64,000 nucleotides of DNA from Flagellimonas aurea. Its GTDB lineage: Bacteria > Bacteroidota > Bacteroidia > Flavobacteriales > Flavobacteriaceae. Below, piece by piece: positions 8,330-16,162 of this stretch; the stretch's first letter is position 1, and every line of letters starts with the position of its first letter. The stretch lies in the NCBI RefSeq assembly GCF_017313785.1, contig NZ_JAFLNL010000006.1:223919-287918 (forward strand). Reading direction: 5' to 3'. The translations under genes and the position numbers were made by a program. Under the pieces are notes generated by a model. That model was not told the origin of the DNA. It ran no database searches and saw only the letters and a program-made list of their open reading frames with translations.

Positions 8330-9430
8330 ATGGATACTCAAGTTTCACATGAAATTTCCATGTTTTATGGTTGGTGGCAGCTCTCTGTATGCTTGTTCGC
8401 TTTTCTTTCCTTAATGTCCATTTGGTACCATATTGGGAAAAAGCAGCACGATTATGGTCCGGTTTGGCTTGCTCTCTCCGTGTTGTGTTGGGCATTTTCG
8501 GGTCTAACTGAAATTGTGTTCAACAACACCCCAGCCTATTCACATTACAAAGACGGACTCACAAGTATGCTTTCATTGACCAACAGTTTATTTATCTTAA
8601 TGGCGCTGCCATGGTTCAAATACTTACCTGCACCTTTTACCCCGTTGATCAAGTCGAAATTATGGCCCCTTATCATAGGCATCCCATTTGCTTTTGCCCT
8701 GTTTCCTACATTGTTCAAAATGTTCTTGGTACGTGAAGCCTATGTTATCAACGAACTGGATGTGGTTTATGCACTTTTGACCTTGATTTTCTTGGGTTTC
8801 GTACTTTGGGAATCTTTTATTAAAAGAAGATTGCTCTTATTGGGCGGGTTGGCCTTGATCACCATATTGGTCACCTTAATGGCACAGATTTATAAGTTAA
8901 TGGACAACAACATTAATTTATTGTTGTTCTCGGCCATATTTAAAACCTCCTTGATCATGTTGTTTTTTGCCCTCGCACTGAGCTGGGTCAAAGAACTTAC
9001 AGAAACCTTGATACCGGATCCATTCCAATTGAAAATAAAGTTTATCAAAAAGAAGACCCAAAAATCAACTACAATGGCCAACTCCGTTTCCTTGATCGGG
9101 TTCCCTGGTGATAAGGACCGTATTGTACAACTAACACCTGCCCTATATCGCCTTTTCAAGGAATTTGCCCAGCGTAAAAAGGACATGACAGATGGTTGGC
9201 TGGAAATAAAACCAAAAAACTTTGATGTCGCAAAAGACTATGACATAAGTGACCATAACGAGTTAAAAAGATTACTGGAAGCCATCCTTAATGGCCTTTT
9301 TGGCAAAAAGAACTGGACCAAGGACAAGCACTATGAGCCCCTAAAAGCTACATTGTTCGAGATGTCGGAAAATAGGGAAAGGAAAATTAGGCTTCGTATT
9401 CCAAAAGAGAACATACACATTGATTATTAA
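8330..9430 (+). CDS. Membrane protein of unknown function with soluble C-terminal domain
   Basis: This gene was not recognised. The 366-residue product has about seven hydrophobic segments in residues 15-225, for example WWQLSVCLFAFLSLMSIWY, LWPLIIGIPFAFALFPTLF and LLFSAIFKTSLIMLFFALAL. A charged cytoplasmic tail of about 140 residues follows. The tail (IVQLTPALYRLFKEFAQRKK, NELKRLLEAILNGLFGKKNWTKD) looks like a small folded helical domain, possibly winged-helix-like. The architecture, a 7TM-type sensor-like membrane part plus an output domain, would fit a receptor or regulator, but this is inference. The gene stands alone between the tRNA and the symporter. The start is the first ATG of the frame after the tRNA terminator. 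Confidence 0.75.
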   Translation: MDTQVSHEISMFYGWWQLSVCLFAFLSLMSIWYHIGKKQHDYGPVWLALSVLCWAFSGLTEIVFNNTPAYSHYKDGLTSMLSLTNSLFILMALPWFKYLPAPFTPLIKSKLWPLIIGIPFAFALFPTLFKMFLVREAYVINELDVVYALLTLIFLGFVLWESFIKRRLLLLGGLALITILVTLMAQIYKLMDNNINLLLFSAIFKTSLIMLFFALALSWVKELTETLIPDPFQLKIKFIKKKTQKSTTMANSVSLIGFPGDKDRIVQLTPALYRLFKEFAQRKKDMTDGWLEIKPKNFDVAKDYDISDHNELKRLLEAILNGLFGKKNWTKDKHYEPLKATLFEMSENRERKIRLRIPKENIHIDY

Positions 9431-9539
9431 ATGGTTACATTGATTTTGTCTGACTTAGGATTACCGACATTTATAAATCCATTCCGACAAAACGCTTCAT
9501 AATTAAACCTAAAATCGAAATTCAGGCAAACTTTCGATT

Positions 9540-11156
9540 ATGGTCAACATACTTTACAACAACACTTTAGCTGTTTTTTCACCACTATATTTTGTATCAG
9601 CATCCAATCAAGGACTGGATGAAAAGATCAATGATGCCTTTATGCCATTTGCTGTTTGGTGGGAGAATTTAATTTTGGCGGAAATTCCCCTATTCGGGCA
9701 AGGGATTCCATTGATTCTAATCATATTGATGGGAGGAGCATTGTTCTTCACTATTTATTTTGGTTTTGTCAACGTCCGTCATTTCACCACTGCCATACAA
9801 GTGGTCCGGGGAAAATATGATGAACTCGAAAAAATCCGACCCGAGTTAAAACCACAGGTTCAAACGGTAGATGGTGATTTGGTAGATACAATAAAGGATG
9901 AAGGTCATTTAGGAGAAGTCAACCATTTTCAGGCATTGGCCACGGCAGTTTCGGGGACGGTGGGACTGGGTAATATTGCCATGGTTGCGGTGGCTATTTC
10001 CTTTGGGGGACCCGGCGCAACATTTTGGATGATCCTTGCCGGTCTACTGGGCATGTCCACAAAATTTGTGGAGTGCACCTTAGGAGTAAAATATAGGGAC
10101 ATTGACGGTAAGGGAAATGTATATGGTGGCCCTATGTATTACCTCTCCAAGGGAATCGCGCAGAGGGGGTTTTCCAAACTAGGAAAATTCTTGGCCGTTC
10201 TATTTGCCATTTTGTGCGTGGGCGCATCATTTGGTGGAGGCAATGCATTTCAGAGCAATCAAGCAGCGGCCCAGATTATAGAAAATTTTGGCCTTACCGG
10301 AGATGCAACGGGCAGCATAATTGGGCTGGTTTTTGCTCTTTTGGCCGGAATCGTAATCATTGGCGGCATAAAAAGAATTGCCAAAGTTACCGAGAAAGTG
10401 GTTCCTTTTATGGCCATACTTTATGTGGGTGCCGCTATTTTCATAATTATTTCCAAGGTAGAATGGGTAGATGATGCCTTGGCATTGATCTTCAAAAATG
10501 CGTTTACACCCGAGGCCACCGTTTCCGGTGGATTTGTGGGTGTAATGATACAAGGCTTTAGGCGAGCGGCATTTTCAAATGAGGCCGGCGCGGGATCGGC
10601 CGCCATAGCACATTCAGCGGTGAATACCGCCTACCCTGCATCCGAAGGATTGGTAGGTCTGCTCGAACCTTTTATAGATACAGTTCTTGTATGCACAATG
10701 ACGGCAATTGTCATCATTCTGTTCAATATGGACGGGGTATTTGTTTATGGAAATGTTGTGGATGGACAAGCTCTGCTATATGATGGCAGCAGATTAGGTG
10801 GGGTCAATATTACTTCAATGGCCTTTGAAAACTCCATACATGGTTCTTCATGGGTATTGATGCTGGCCGTATGCCTTTTTGCGTTCAGCACCATCCTATC
10901 TTGGTCGTATTATGGATTACAGGCTTGGAAATATCTCTTTGGAAGAAGCAGAGCAATGGATCTTTCATACAAGATCATATACTTAATGTTCACCGTTTTG
11001 GGCGCAGCCATTACTTTGGATGCCGTGATCAAATTTTCAGATGCCATGATATTGGCTCTGGTATTTCCCAACATGTTGGGCCTTTTTATACTGTTCCCCT
11101 ATGTAAAAAGCGAATTCTCCTCTTATAAAAAATTGATTTTCAGAAAAACGAACTAG
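9540..11156 (+). CDS. AGCS family sodium:alanine/glycine symporter
   Basis: This 538-residue inner membrane transporter imports alanine, glycine or related amino acids with sodium. AGCS signatures are clear: HFQALATAVSGTVGLGNIAMVA, GGPGATFWMILAGLLGMSTKFVE, the cytoplasmic motif GGPMYYLSKGIAQRG, and FRRAAFSNEAGAGSAAIAHSA. Eleven or so membrane segments are spread over the protein. The N-terminal 40 residues before the first core helix, and an insertion of about 30 charged residues (VRGKYDELEKIRPELKPQ and on), make it slightly long for the family. It is monocistronic by spacing; the next gene starts 145 bases downstream with its own promoter. Confidence 0.94.
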   Translation: MVNILYNNTLAVFSPLYFVSASNQGLDEKINDAFMPFAVWWENLILAEIPLFGQGIPLILIILMGGALFFTIYFGFVNVRHFTTAIQVVRGKYDELEKIRPELKPQVQTVDGDLVDTIKDEGHLGEVNHFQALATAVSGTVGLGNIAMVAVAISFGGPGATFWMILAGLLGMSTKFVECTLGVKYRDIDGKGNVYGGPMYYLSKGIAQRGFSKLGKFLAVLFAILCVGASFGGGNAFQSNQAAAQIIENFGLTGDATGSIIGLVFALLAGIVIIGGIKRIAKVTEKVVPFMAILYVGAAIFIIISKVEWVDDALALIFKNAFTPEATVSGGFVGVMIQGFRRAAFSNEAGAGSAAIAHSAVNTAYPASEGLVGLLEPFIDTVLVCTMTAIVIILFNMDGVFVYGNVVDGQALLYDGSRLGGVNITSMAFENSIHGSSWVLMLAVCLFAFSTILSWSYYGLQAWKYLFGRSRAMDLSYKIIYLMFTVLGAAITLDAVIKFSDAMILALVFPNMLGLFILFPYVKSEFSSYKKLIFRKTN

Positions 11157-11272
11157 TCTTAAATTGATAAACAAAGGTTGAAATATTCACAAATCATTTC
11201 CCAAATCGTTGAAATATATAAGGAACAATCTAAATTTTATGATAAAAAACTAGGATGGCATCTTTTAAATTG

Positions 11273-11293
11273 TAAATTTGTTTAACGTTTAAT
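11273..11293 (+). promoter_or_regulatory. Candidate promoter and operator of carH-crt operon
   Basis: TAAATTTG at 11273-11280 is an exact TAnnTTTG -7 box, but no good -33 TTG is seen. It is followed immediately by a tandem 7-base repeat, GTTTAAC then GTTTAAT (11280-11293), which would sit over the transcription start. CarH proteins bind direct repeats, so this is a plausible but untested autoregulatory operator. Confidence 0.45.
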
Positions 11294-11301
11294 TCAAAAA
11301 G

Positions 11302-12204
11302 ATGAACAGTGTAAAAACTTCCTTTAGTATTCGCGATATGGAGAACCTCTCCGGTATAAAGGCACATACCATTCGAATTTGGGAAAAGCGATATAACTTG
11401 TTCAGCCCAGAAAGAACCGATACCAATATCCGTACCTATAATCTTGAAAGTCTACAAAAATTATTGAACGTTACGCTATTGTACAACAACGGCTACAAGA
11501 TTTCCAAGATAGCCAAAATGGGCGAGGAAAAAATTCCTGTCCTGGTAAACGAGATTATTGCCGAAAAAAGTGAAAAAAGCCATGCCCTCAACTCGTTGAA
11601 ATTGGCAATGCTCAACTTCGATCAATCCCTTTTCCTTAAGACCTACAATAGCCTTATGGAAGAAAAGTCCTTTACACAGATTTTTAACGAGGTTTTTATA
11701 CCACTATTGAACGAACTGGGACTATTATGGCAGACCAATACCATAAGTCCTGCACATGAGCATTTTATATCCAACTTGATCAAACAGAAAATCTACATCC
11801 ATACCGAAAAACTTCAATTTGAAGCACCTACCAAAAAGGATGAGGTATTTGTCCTGTTTTTACCGGAGAACGAAATACACGAATTGGGATTGTTATATAT
11901 CAACTATCAATTGGCATTGCAAGGCTATAAAACCATTTATTTGGGACAGACCATGCCCATTGAAAGTTTGGAGGATTTGCTCAAATATTACAACAATATC
12001 AGGTTTGTCTCCTATTTTACCGTTGCTCCAACAAAGGATGAAATCGATGATTATTTTGAGCGGTTCCGTGAAGTACTGAAAAAATCCCCTGGCTCCAAAC
12101 TCTATGTTTTGGGACATCAAATACAAGAAATTGGCGAGCAAAAACCTCTCGAGGGGTCCATTAGAATATTTAAATCCATTAACCAATTGGTAGATATCCT
12201 CTAA
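11302..12204 (+). CDS. MerR family B12-binding regulator, CarH/LitR-type light sensor
   Basis: This 300-residue repressor has an N-terminal MerR helix-turn-helix (about 7-72: FSIRDMENLSGIKAHTIRIWEKRY), a helical middle (about 95-170) and a C-terminal B12-binding domain (about 178-300). Motifs known from CarH photoreceptors are present: W143-x9-E153-H154 (upper cobalamin pocket) and E191-x-H193-x-x-G196 (lower axial ligand, the D/ExHxxG motif). In characterised CarH proteins, adenosylcobalamin-bound tetramers repress in the dark and fall apart in light. It lies 6 bases before crtI and so heads the carotenoid operon, suggesting an autoregulated light switch. The pocket residues are seen; light response itself is inference, and some relatives act without B12. 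Confidence 0.9.
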   Translation: MNSVKTSFSIRDMENLSGIKAHTIRIWEKRYNLFSPERTDTNIRTYNLESLQKLLNVTLLYNNGYKISKIAKMGEEKIPVLVNEIIAEKSEKSHALNSLKLAMLNFDQSLFLKTYNSLMEEKSFTQIFNEVFIPLLNELGLLWQTNTISPAHEHFISNLIKQKIYIHTEKLQFEAPTKKDEVFVLFLPENEIHELGLLYINYQLALQGYKTIYLGQTMPIESLEDLLKYYNNIRFVSYFTVAPTKDEIDDYFERFREVLKKSPGSKLYVLGHQIQEIGEQKPLEGSIRIFKSINQLVDIL

Positions 12205-12210
12205 ACACAA

Positions 12211-13671
12211 ATGAAAAAAGTAATTGTCATTGGATCCGGTTTTTCTTCCCTATCCGCTTCTTGCTATCTGGCAAAAGCTGGGTTTGAGGTAGAACTATTC
12301 GAAAAGAACGATACTGTGGGCGGTAGGGCCAGACAATTGGTGAAGGATGGTTTTACTTTTGACATTGGCCCAAGTTGGTATTGGATGCCCGATATTTTTG
12401 ATAAGTTTTTCGCCGACTTCAACAAAGAAACATCCGACTATTACCAATTGGACAAACTAAATCCGGCCTATAAAATTTTCTTTGAGGACGATACCATTAC
12501 GATTGGCGATTGCATGGAAAAGATATGTGCCGAATTTGAGCGCATTGAATCCGGTAGCAGCAAGCATCTCAAACAATTCATTGGTGAAGCTCAGGAAAAT
12601 TATGATATCGCCATAAACAAAGTTGTCCTAAGACCCGGGCTTTCACCATTAGAGTTGGTGACCAAGGAAACGGTACTAAAAGTTGACCAGTTTTTTAAAA
12701 CAATTAGTCAACAAGTCCGTAAAAGGTTCAAAAACCCAAAACTAATTTCAACTTTGGAGTTTCCTGTACTTTTTCTCGGAGCAAAACCCAGCAAGACCCC
12801 TTCCTTCTATAATTTTATGAACTTCGCAGACTTTGGCCTGGGAACATGGCATCCAAAGGGGGGCATGTACGAAATCATCAAGGCGATGAAAAGTTTGGCC
12901 GAAGAATTGGGTGTAACCATTCACACCAATAGTCCCGCATCCCATATTTTGGTATCGGACGGTGACGTTTTGGGCATTCGAAGTAACGGAACCAATCATT
13001 TGGCCGATTATGTGGTCAGCGGTGCCGACTATCACCACTCCGAGACCTTACTGGACAAAAAATATAGGCAATACTCCGAGGAGTATTGGGACAGAAAGAC
13101 CTATGCGCCTTCTTCTTTATTGTTCTATATTGGCTTTGACAAAAAGTTGATCAACATTGAACACCACAACTTGTTCTTCGACACGGATTTTGAGAAACAT
13201 GCCCAAGAAATATATGACAACCCACAATGGCCCAGCAATCCATTGTTCTATGCCAATTTCCCATCGGTGACAGATGCATCCATGGCACCAGAAGGCAATG
13301 AAACCGGTTTTTTTCTGGTACCGATCGCTCCGGGATTGGAAGATACACCTCAGCTCAGGGACCAGTATTTTGACATTGTGATGGACCGATTTGAAAAATT
13401 GACCCATCAATCTGTAAAAAAATCAGTAATTTTTAAGGAAAGTTTCTGTGTAAACGATTTTGTGGAACAGTACAATTCCTATAAGGGAAATGCTTACGGA
13501 TTGGCCAACACATTGAGCCAGACCGCTTTTTTAAGACCTAACCTCAAAAGTAGCAAGGTAAAAAACTTGTTCTTTACCGGTCAGTTGACCGTACCCGGCC
13601 CAGGGGTCCCACCATCCCTGATATCCGGTAAACTGGTGGCTGATTTAATCATTAAAGAAGTTAACAAATGA
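12211..13671 (+). CDS. crtI: Phytoene desaturase (CrtI type)
   Basis: This 486-residue FAD-dependent enzyme introduces four double bonds into phytoene to give lycopene. The N-terminal dinucleotide fold is visible (VIGSGFSSLSASCYLAKAG and ELFEKNDTVGGRAR), with DGFTFDIGPSWYWMPD next to it. The C-terminal CrtI signature FTGQLTVPGPGVPPSLISGKLVAD binds the flavin. Length fits bacterial CrtI. It begins 6 bases after the CarH-type gene, and its stop overlaps the crtB start by four bases (ATGA), indicating translational coupling. Confidence 0.95.
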   Translation: MKKVIVIGSGFSSLSASCYLAKAGFEVELFEKNDTVGGRARQLVKDGFTFDIGPSWYWMPDIFDKFFADFNKETSDYYQLDKLNPAYKIFFEDDTITIGDCMEKICAEFERIESGSSKHLKQFIGEAQENYDIAINKVVLRPGLSPLELVTKETVLKVDQFFKTISQQVRKRFKNPKLISTLEFPVLFLGAKPSKTPSFYNFMNFADFGLGTWHPKGGMYEIIKAMKSLAEELGVTIHTNSPASHILVSDGDVLGIRSNGTNHLADYVVSGADYHHSETLLDKKYRQYSEEYWDRKTYAPSSLLFYIGFDKKLINIEHHNLFFDTDFEKHAQEIYDNPQWPSNPLFYANFPSVTDASMAPEGNETGFFLVPIAPGLEDTPQLRDQYFDIVMDRFEKLTHQSVKKSVIFKESFCVNDFVEQYNSYKGNAYGLANTLSQTAFLRPNLKSSKVKNLFFTGQLTVPGPGVPPSLISGKLVADLIIKEVNK

Positions 13672-14510
13672 AAACTATTTTTGACGATGTATCTTATCAT
13701 TGCAGCAAGATTGTAACCAAATCTTACAGCACCTCATTCTCTATGGCCACAAAAATGTTGGCTCCTTCCATAAGGGCGGATATTTATAACATTTACGGTT
13801 TTGTTCGTTTTGCCGATGAAATTGTAGATACCTTTCATGATTATGACAAGGCCAAATTGTTCGATGACTTTGAAAAGGATATGGAGCAGGCCATTGCTGA
13901 CAAAATAAGTTTAAACCCTATTCTAAATTCCTTTCAGGATACCTATCATAAATATGACATCCCACATCACTTGGTAGCGTCGTTCATGAAGAGTATGCGC
14001 ATGGATCTGACCAAAAAAAATTATGAGACTTTTGATGAATATCGCGAATACATCTATGGCTCTGCTGATGTGGTGGGCCTGATGTGCCTTTGTGTATTCG
14101 TTAAAGGGGACAAAGAAAAGTACGAAGAGTTAAAGGAATCCGCCATGGCTTTGGGATCTGCTTTCCAAAAGGTAAATTTCCTACGCGACCTTAAGGCAGA
14201 TTACGAAGATCTGAACAGGACGTACTTTCCCAACACCAATCTGTTGGAACTGGACGAGGAGTCCAAAAAACGCATCGTAAACGAAATAAAGGCCGATTTT
14301 GCCCTTGGCTATTCAGGAATAGTGCAATTACCGGAACAGGCTAAATTTGGGGTATATACCGCATACTGCTATTACAAAAAATTGCTTCAAAAATTGCAGA
14401 GCACCCCTCCTTTGGAAATTAAGAACACAAGAATTCGTGTGCCCAACTACCAAAAATTTGGTCTGCTGGCGCAATCTTATGTAAATTATAAACTACAACT
14501 GGTACAATGA
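13668..14510 (+). CDS. crtB: Phytoene synthase
   Basis: This 280-residue squalene/phytoene synthase family enzyme condenses two geranylgeranyl diphosphates to phytoene. Both Asp-rich metal-binding motifs are present: VRFADEIVD near residue 45 and NFLRDLKADYEDLNRTYFP near 165. It overlaps crtI and crtZ by four bases on each side, so the three carotenoid genes form one tight operon. Product identity as phytoene rather than squalene synthase rests on the crtI/crtZ neighbours. Confidence 0.95.
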   Translation: MKTIFDDVSYHCSKIVTKSYSTSFSMATKMLAPSIRADIYNIYGFVRFADEIVDTFHDYDKAKLFDDFEKDMEQAIADKISLNPILNSFQDTYHKYDIPHHLVASFMKSMRMDLTKKNYETFDEYREYIYGSADVVGLMCLCVFVKGDKEKYEELKESAMALGSAFQKVNFLRDLKADYEDLNRTYFPNTNLLELDEESKKRIVNEIKADFALGYSGIVQLPEQAKFGVYTAYCYYKKLLQKLQSTPPLEIKNTRIRVPNYQKFGLLAQSYVNYKLQLVQ

Positions 14511-14962
14511 AAGTAGCACTCTGGATATTAATTTTTTTGGCAACCTTCTGCTTTATGGAATTTATGGCTTGGTTTACCCATAAATATGTGATGCATGGTT
14601 TTCTGTGGAGTTTACACAGAGACCACCATAAAAAAGACCACGATTCATGGTTTGAGCGGAATGATGCCTTTTTTATCTTTTACGCCATCGTAAGCATGAC
14701 CTTATTCTATTTGGGCAGTTATACATCCTTTTGGTATGGTTGGCCCTTAGGTTTTGGTATTTTGGCCTATGGAATAGCTTATTTTACCGTTCATGACATT
14801 TTTATTCATCAGCGCTTTAAAATGTTCCGCAATGCCAACAATTGGTATGCACGCGGTGTTCGAAGAGCCCATAAAATGCACCACAAACATTTGGGCAAAG
14901 ATGACGGGGAATGCTTTGGTATGTTAGTGGTTCCGTTTAAGTATTTCAAGAAGAAGTATTAA
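14507..14962 (+). CDS. crtZ: Beta-carotene 3-hydroxylase (CrtZ type)
   Basis: This 151-residue membrane di-iron enzyme hydroxylates the beta-ionone rings to give zeaxanthin. The His clusters of the fatty acid hydroxylase/CrtZ family are all present: HKYVMHG, HRDHHKKDH, HDIFIHQR and AHKMHHKH. Two to four hydrophobic segments carry them. It is the last gene of the operon; its stop overlaps the convergent thioredoxin gene by four bases, so no terminator fits between them. No lycopene cyclase, needed to make its substrate, is found in this window. Confidence 0.94.
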   Translation: MKVALWILIFLATFCFMEFMAWFTHKYVMHGFLWSLHRDHHKKDHDSWFERNDAFFIFYAIVSMTLFYLGSYTSFWYGWPLGFGILAYGIAYFTVHDIFIHQRFKMFRNANNWYARGVRRAHKMHHKHLGKDDGECFGMLVVPFKYFKKKY

Positions 14963-15525
14963 TCGGCCAGTAATTTGTCCAACATGCTTCGAGTTTTCTC
15001 CGAATTCCAATTCGCTGCGCCGGTTTTGTTCACCACAATTCCACCCTCTTTGTCTATGATGTAGGTAACGGGGATACTTCCGCTTTCCAATTCTTTAGGT
15101 GTTGCGGATGCTTGAAGGTAAACTGGTAATCGATATTCCTTTTTCTCTAAAAAAGCAATTACCCTATCCTTCTCATCATTGGCCACAAATACAAATGTGA
15201 CCTTATCCTTATAATCTGAATACAATTCGACAAAACCGGGAAGCTCGGCTACACATGGTGGACACCAAGTGGCCCAAACATTTACCAAGATCACATGTCC
15301 TTTTTTAGATTGAAGATTGATTGATTCTCCTTCTAAATCAATCAAGTTCCAATGGTAATCGGCCAACGTTGCTTGCTCTTTCTCATCCACGGCACTTGGA
15401 CTGATTACAGCTGCAACTACTTTATTCACAAGAACCCTCGCATGAAAACCTATTGGAGTAAATAGAATGAGCAATATGGCCAATATCCATATACCATTAC
15501 CGATTTGTTCCTTGGTCAGTTTCAT
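14959..15525 (-). CDS. TlpA-like membrane-anchored thioredoxin with CxxC
   Basis: This 188-residue protein has an N-terminal membrane anchor (about 11-28) and a thioredoxin-like domain facing the periplasm. The active site WCPPC (Cys88 and Cys91) is intact, and the family's cis-Pro segment is SIPVTYIID. It probably reduces or oxidises envelope disulfides, for instance in cytochrome c maturation. Its ATG overlaps the stop of the upstream paralogue by four bases, so the two are co-translated. Confidence 0.9.
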   Translation of the reverse strand: MKLTKEQIGNGIWILAILLILFTPIGFHARVLVNKVVAAVISPSAVDEKEQATLADYHWNLIDLEGESINLQSKKGHVILVNVWATWCPPCVAELPGFVELYSDYKDKVTFVFVANDEKDRVIAFLEKKEYRLPVYLQASATPKELESGSIPVTYIIDKEGGIVVNKTGAANWNSEKTRSMLDKLLAD

Positions 15526-16082
15526 TCGACAATCAATTCATCCAACACCTTGTAGACCTTTCTTGTACTCCAATCCGAAATTCCCTCTTCATGGATTACA
15601 ATGTTTCCAGATTTATCTATCAAATAGGATGACGGTACTTTATCCGTCTTTATTGGCATTTTTTCACCTATGATCAAGTAGGTCACCGGAAAAGTAAATC
15701 CATGTTTTTCCATAAATGCCTCAACGGGTTCCCGCTCTTCATTGGTGATGATGTAGAAATCCATCGTGCCCTTGTATTTGTCGTACAGTTCCTGAATACT
15801 TGCGAGTTCAGCTTCCGAAGGCAATCGCCATGATGCCCACAGATTGATGAATACCATCTTGCCCTTGGATTTCTCAAAATTGAAAAAGTTCCACTCTTCA
15901 TCCTTAAGTCGCCAATCATAATCGGTGATCTTTTGTTGTTCCGATTGCTCGATCACCGAAGGCGAAAAGGAAAACAATCTGTTCAACCATATCTTTCCAT
16001 AGTACCCGATGGGCGTTACGAAAAAAGAGAGAACAAAAAGAATCAATACAACATTGAGAATGGTCTTTTTACTGATCTTCAT
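15522..16082 (-). CDS. TlpA-like paralogue lacking the CxxC active site
   Basis: This 186-residue protein is clearly related to the gene after it: same N-terminal membrane anchor with TPIG, same DYDWRLKD start of the domain, same C-terminal cis-Pro region KVPSSYLID and GNIVIHEEGISDW. Where the partner has WATWCPPC it has WASWRLPS (Arg86, Ser89), so both redox cysteines are gone. The frame is intact and no other Cys is seen, so it is unlikely to be a decaying copy; it probably has a non-redox role such as binding or partnering the active paralogue. The shared operon and four-base overlap support joint function. Confidence 0.85.
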   Translation of the reverse strand: MKISKKTILNVVLILFVLSFFVTPIGYYGKIWLNRLFSFSPSVIEQSEQQKITDYDWRLKDEEWNFFNFEKSKGKMVFINLWASWRLPSEAELASIQELYDKYKGTMDFYIITNEEREPVEAFMEKHGFTFPVTYLIIGEKMPIKTDKVPSSYLIDKSGNIVIHEEGISDWSTRKVYKVLDELIVE

Positions 16083-16105
16083 TGAATATTATTTCTCAAA
16101 AATTA

Positions 16106-16141
16106 AAAACTCCTGACATCTTTTACAATATCAGGAGTTTT
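16106..16141 (-). terminator. Terminator of aconitase gene
   Basis: Arms at 16106-16116 and 16131-16141 (core CTCCTGA/TCAGGAG) pair over 11 positions around a 14-base loop. On the minus strand the hairpin is followed by T residues. It lies 22 bases after the aconitase stop and upstream of the thioredoxin pair. Confidence 0.85.
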
Positions 16142-16162
16142 CGCAGATTATTATAGATACAA

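Noticed and set aside
8061..8495. A 144-codon minus-strand frame across the tRNA
   Set aside because: It runs antisense through the tRNA and its terminator and has no protein family features.
15522..16082. Pseudogene call for the cysteine-less TlpA copy
   Set aside because: The frame, anchor and fold motifs are intact and the gene is translationally coupled to its active paralogue.
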